Below, one piece after another: positions 7,202 through 9,182 of a DNA stretch of 9,182 nucleotides. A program made the position numbers and the translations under genes. Numbering within the stretch: position 1 is the first letter of the stretch; each line of letters starts with the position of its first letter. Below the pieces are notes generated by a model. The model was not told where the DNA came from and ran no database searches. It worked only from the letters and a program-made list of their open reading frames with translations. Source of the DNA: Clostridia bacterium (GTDB lineage: Bacteria > Bacillota > DSM-521 > Neomoorellales > Neomoorellaceae); the NCBI GenBank assembly GCA_012727745.1, contig JAAYGJ010000068.1, positions 1 through 9,182 on the forward strand, in the 5' to 3' direction.

Positions 7202-7239
7202 AGGTTTAGAGTTGTGTGCGGCTCTAAAGCTTCCCCACT
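7197..7239 (+). promoter_or_regulatory. M-box antiterminator
   Basis: TTTAGAG (7205-7211) pairs with CTCTAAA (7222-7228), and AGTGG (7197-7201) pairs with CCACT (7235-7239), with GG (7203-7204) able to meet the pyrimidines at 7230-7233. The long form uses bases of P1 (7197-7198) and the left arm plus loop of the terminator (7230-7239), so it excludes both. The inner 7-bp hairpin alone could coexist with the terminator and stack on it. Confidence 0.7.
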
Positions 7240-7255
7240 GGGAAGATTTTTTTTT
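7230..7255 (+). terminator. Riboswitch-controlled intrinsic terminator
   Basis: CTTCCC (7230-7235) and GGGAAG (7240-7245) make a 6-bp stem with loop CACT, followed after one A by nine T's (7247-7255). It lies 29 bases after the aptamer, the expected place for the expression platform, and overlaps the antiterminator. Confidence 0.88.
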
Positions 7256-7410
7256 GAAGGGGGAAGAATTTTACGGGCAATAAATTTAACCCTGACGTAT
7301 TTGCTACTTATATGTTTTGCCTGCTTTCCTATCAGGGGTCCTTATATCCTCTCCCTTATATTAAAGCCCTACTTATAGCTATAAAGCCGCTAGTGATAAA
7401 AAATTGAACG
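7256..7410. other. AT-rich leader stretch with no gene
   Basis: About 155 bases with no supported coding region. It contains a 12-bp perfect palindrome TTATAGCTATAA (7373-7384). A 31-codon ATG frame at 7312-7407 has no ribosome binding site. Nothing else recognisable. Confidence 0.5.
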
Positions 7411-7415
7411 CTGGC

Positions 7416-7445
7416 TTGACATACTCAGTTTGAGTGAGGTACAAA
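7416..7445 (+). promoter_or_regulatory. Candidate second mgtE promoter with palindromic spacer
   Basis: TTGACA (7416-7421) is a perfect -35; TACAAA (7440-7445) is a 4/6 -10 at 18-base spacing. Inside the spacer ACTCA-GTT-TGAGT (7423-7435) is a perfect 5-bp inverted repeat, the sort of place where a dimeric repressor binds. A start near 7452 would make a transcript that skips the M-box. The weak -10 lowers confidence. Confidence 0.4.
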
Positions 7446-7456
7446 TTAAAAGTTAT

Positions 7457-7502
7457 CGGTTAATCCAGATTAGATGCTTTAAGGCGTTATCCGTGTTTTT
7501 TT
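7457..7502 (+). terminator. Possible second terminator/attenuator in the mgtE leader
   Basis: CGGTTAAT (7457-7464) pairs with GTTATCCG (7486-7493) with one T-T mismatch and one G-T pair, and is followed by seven T's (7496-7502). The loop is about 21 bases and the stem is imperfect, so termination may be weak or conditional. Confidence 0.3.
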
Positions 7503-7536
7503 GGAAACCCTAATCGTAGCGGAGGTGAATTTTTTA

Positions 7537-7620
7537 ATGGAAGGCGTTCCTTGGCGACGAAACTGGCCAAGACTATCAAAAAAGAATAACAAGGGGCGCT
7601 CTTCCAGGCGCCCCTGTTAA
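7537..7620 (+). CDS. Putative 27-residue leader peptide upstream of mgtE
   Basis: ATG at 7537 follows a strong ribosome binding site GGAGGTG (7521-7527) at 9 bases, better than that of mgtE itself. The frame runs 27 codons to TAA at 7618-7620, directly before the mgtE ribosome binding site. The peptide starts MEGVPWRRNWPRL and is basic: six Arg, three Lys, three Pro and two Trp; two successive CGA codons sit at 7555-7560. It is not in frame with mgtE, and a stop at 7587-7589 in the mgtE frame rules out a simple N-terminal extension. Its last codons overlie the hairpin arms at 7592-7615, so translation through it would change which hairpin forms. Salmonella mgtA has a functionally comparable short leader (mgtL) next to a Mg2+-sensing leader; that likeness is by analogy only. 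No homologue recognised. Confidence 0.5.
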   Translation: MEGVPWRRNWPRLSKKNNKGRSSRRPC

Positions 7621-7630
7621 GAAAGGGGCG
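7592..7630 (+). promoter_or_regulatory. Alternative hairpins at the mgtE ribosome binding site
   Basis: AGGGGCGC (7592-7599) pairs perfectly with GCGCCCCT (7608-7615), loop 8 bases. The same right arm CGCCCC (7609-7614) can instead pair with GGGGCG (7625-7630), which contains the core of the mgtE ribosome binding site, with loop 7615-7624. The two hairpins cannot coexist: the first leaves the site free, the second covers it. No T-run follows, so this is not a terminator. Confidence 0.55.
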
Positions 7631-7637
7631 TGAAGCT

Positions 7638-8981
7638 TTGCATTTAAAAACAAATGGGTTGCGTTTTTTTCCCAAACAATTGCTGGATTTGCTAAATAGC
7701 TTTGCCGAGCGGCATCCAGCTGATATTGCTGATATTCTGCAGCAGATGGAGGAAATGGACCGGGCCAGATTATTTGCCAGGCTGGATGGTGAAAAAGCTG
7801 GGCTGGTGTTGAGGGAACTAAATACTGAAGCTGTAGAATCCCTTTTGCGAATTTTAGGCCCGGAAAGAATTGCTGCTGTTCTGGATGAAATGTCCATGGA
7901 TGACGCCGCTGATGTATTGGGAAGTTTTTCGGATAGCGTCAAAACCGAACTTCTGAATTTGATGGAAGTAGCTGAAGCTTCGGATGTAAAAGAACTCCTG
8001 GCTTATCCCGTGGATACAGCCGGGGGTATTATGACCACTGAATATGTGGCCATTTTGGAAAACATTTCTGCAGAAAAAGCGATTCAGGTTTTAAGAAAAA
8101 CGGCTCCCGAAGCAGAGACTGTTTATTATGTTTATGTGATTAACACGAAAAACCAGTTAGTAGGTGTGATCTCCCTAAGAGAATTGATCATAGCCAGCCC
8201 GGATGCATTGATTGCTGATATTATGCGTAAGAAAGTGATCAGTGTGCGGGTGGATACGGACCAAGAAGAAGTAGCCCGAATAGTTTCCAGGTACGACCTT
8301 TTGGCTGTACCGGTGGTCACACATGATAGGACGCTAGTGGGTATTGTTACTGTTGACGACATTATTGATGTTATCCATGAAGAAGCTACGGAGGATATTT
8401 ATCGTTTGGCCGGTGCCCAGCAGGTGGAAGAAGACCTGCCTATGCCGGCAAGGTTGGTGGCTTCTGTTCGTTCCCGGCTCCCCTGGCTCCTGGTTACTTT
8501 GATAGGGGGAATGCTAGCCGGTCAGGTTTTACGAGGGCTGGAAACTGAACTGAACACGATGGTAGCTTTGGCTTTTTTTATCCCCCTGCTTACAGGTATG
8601 GGAGGCAATGTGGGCACCCAGTCCTCCACTTTAACGGTAAGGGGGCTGGCCACGGGCCAAATTGTGGGGAGAGAAATTTTTCTTACTGTACTAAAGGAAA
8701 GCCTGGTAGGGATGATTATTGGAGCCGTTTGCGGAATGATTGTAGGCTTGGTAGCATTCCTGTGGCAAGATAATTTAATGCTGGGCCTGGTTGTGGGATT
8801 GGCTCTATTAGGAAATACGACCACGGCTGCTACGATGGGCACCCTGGTACCTTTGTTCTTTAAGCGGGTGGGAATTGATCCGGCAGTAGCTTCAGCACCG
8901 TTTATTTCCACATCCATTGACATTACCGGTTTGTTGATTTATTCCCTCCTGGCCTCAGCCTTGATTTCCTACTTGATTTGA
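7638..8981 (+). CDS. mgtE: Magnesium transporter MgtE
   Basis: A 447-residue inner-membrane Mg2+ channel, close to the 450 residues of Thermus MgtE. In order: cytosolic N domain (about 1-125, with HPADIADIL at 26-34 and MDDAADVLG at 87-95), two CBS domains (about 130-190 and 193-255), a linker helix, and a pore domain of about five membrane helices (283-447). VTVDDIIDVIHEEATEDIY (237-255) carries the acidic residues that bind regulatory Mg2+ in the family; GGNVGTQSS (322-330) is the signature motif; Asp428 in STSIDITGLLIY matches the selectivity Asp (Asp432) of the Thermus protein. Intracellular Mg2+ closes the channel. The TTG start follows AAAGGGG (7622-7628) at 9 bases and gives an N-terminus of normal length; no ATG in frame fits. 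Regulated by the M-box at 7048-7255 and possibly by the leader ORF and hairpins just upstream. No clear terminator follows. Confidence 0.96.
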   Translation: MHLKTNGLRFFPKQLLDLLNSFAERHPADIADILQQMEEMDRARLFARLDGEKAGLVLRELNTEAVESLLRILGPERIAAVLDEMSMDDAADVLGSFSDSVKTELLNLMEVAEASDVKELLAYPVDTAGGIMTTEYVAILENISAEKAIQVLRKTAPEAETVYYVYVINTKNQLVGVISLRELIIASPDALIADIMRKKVISVRVDTDQEEVARIVSRYDLLAVPVVTHDRTLVGIVTVDDIIDVIHEEATEDIYRLAGAQQVEEDLPMPARLVASVRSRLPWLLVTLIGGMLAGQVLRGLETELNTMVALAFFIPLLTGMGGNVGTQSSTLTVRGLATGQIVGREIFLTVLKESLVGMIIGAVCGMIVGLVAFLWQDNLMLGLVVGLALLGNTTTAATMGTLVPLFFKRVGIDPAVASAPFISTSIDITGLLIYSLLASALISYLI

Positions 8982-9022
8982 ACGATACTCTGGCCTTTCT
9001 ACAACCAAACTACCATTGGCCC

Positions 9023-9051
9023 TTGACAAAAAAGTTGGGGGCCAGTATAAT
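9023..9051 (+). promoter_or_regulatory. Consensus sigma-A promoter of the tRNA unit
   Basis: TTGACA (9023-9028), a 17-base spacer and TATAAT (9046-9051): a perfect vegetative promoter, with transcription expected to start near 9058. This is what a highly expressed stable-RNA gene needs; it lies 42 bases after the mgtE stop. Confidence 0.92.
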
Positions 9052-9052
9052 A

Positions 9053-9105
9053 GGTCTTGCTGTGGGGAAAGCTTTAGCGAGGCGGGACTACCGCCGACCA
9101 AGACC
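9053..9105 (+). repeat. Structured leader between promoter and tRNA
   Basis: GGTCTTG (9053-9059) and CAAGACC (9099-9105) are perfect 7-bp complements enclosing a GC-rich hairpin GGCGG-GACTA-CCGCC (9081-9095) and the palindrome AAAGCTTT (9068-9075). Most of the left outer arm lies upstream of the predicted start near 9058, so the outer pairing may act in DNA or not at all; the inner hairpin would be in the precursor RNA. Confidence 0.45.
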
Positions 9106-9124
9106 CGGCATAAAATCATAATGT

Positions 9125-9182
<58 letters not shown>

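Noticed and set aside
7058..7378. A 106-codon plus-strand frame over the riboswitch
   Set aside because: It runs through the conserved M-box aptamer and the terminator; the RNA structure explains this sequence and there is no ribosome binding site.
7312..7407. A 31-codon hydrophobic ATG frame, the length of the E. coli Mg2+-related peptide MgtS
   Set aside because: No Shine-Dalgarno sequence precedes it and the length match is probably chance.
7537..7640. The leader ORF as the frameshifted true N-terminus of MgtE
   Set aside because: MgtE from the TTG at 7638 already has a normal-length N-terminus before its HPADIAD segment and has its own ribosome binding site; a fusion would need a shift within 7590-7617. 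Resequencing or homologue alignment would settle it.

Overview
The window looks like chromosomal DNA of a Gram-positive anaerobe of the Clostridia, probably a Moorella-, Desulfotomaculum- or Pelotomaculum-like thermophile or syntroph. I infer this from an S-layer-homology (SLH) surface protein, an M-box magnesium riboswitch before mgtE, a DUF6485-type cysteine-rich protein, strong purine-rich ribosome binding sites, frequent TTG/GTG starts and moderately GC-rich coding sequence. The genus is not certain. I see no insertion sequence, phage gene, CRISPR array or plasmid function.

Layout. Positions 3-2015 hold the C-terminal part of an SLH protein with about eight tandem beta-rich repeats, closed by an intrinsic terminator (2043-2076). 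A two-gene unit follows (2217-4877): a GlcD-type FAD-linked 2-hydroxyacid dehydrogenase and a LarA-superfamily (DUF2088) protein. A purine-rich inverted repeat (4889-4959) precedes a 65-residue Cys-rich protein (4984-5181). On the minus strand are a glycerate 2-kinase (5764-6912) and, downstream of it, a small polynucleotide-kinase-like P-loop kinase (5230-5691). Divergent from these, an M-box riboswitch with its antiterminator and terminator (7048-7255) begins an unusually long leader to mgtE (7638-8981). The window ends in a tRNA-Ala(GGC) gene (9125-9182, cut) driven by a perfect TTGACA-N17-TATAAT promoter.

Function. The dehydrogenase, LarA-like protein and glycerate kinase all suggest 2-hydroxyacid metabolism (lactate, glycolate or glycerate), although the kinase lies on the opposite strand and is not in the same operon. 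MgtE imports Mg2+, and its M-box should stop transcription when Mg2+ is plentiful.

The most interesting part is 7256-7637. Between the riboswitch terminator and the TTG start of mgtE there are about 380 bases with a second promoter-like element that has a palindrome in its spacer, a second terminator-like hairpin, a 27-codon ORF with an excellent ribosome binding site, and two mutually exclusive hairpins, one of which would cover the mgtE ribosome binding site. This suggests a second, translation-linked control layer under a classical M-box. The elements are visible in the sequence; the mechanism is inference.
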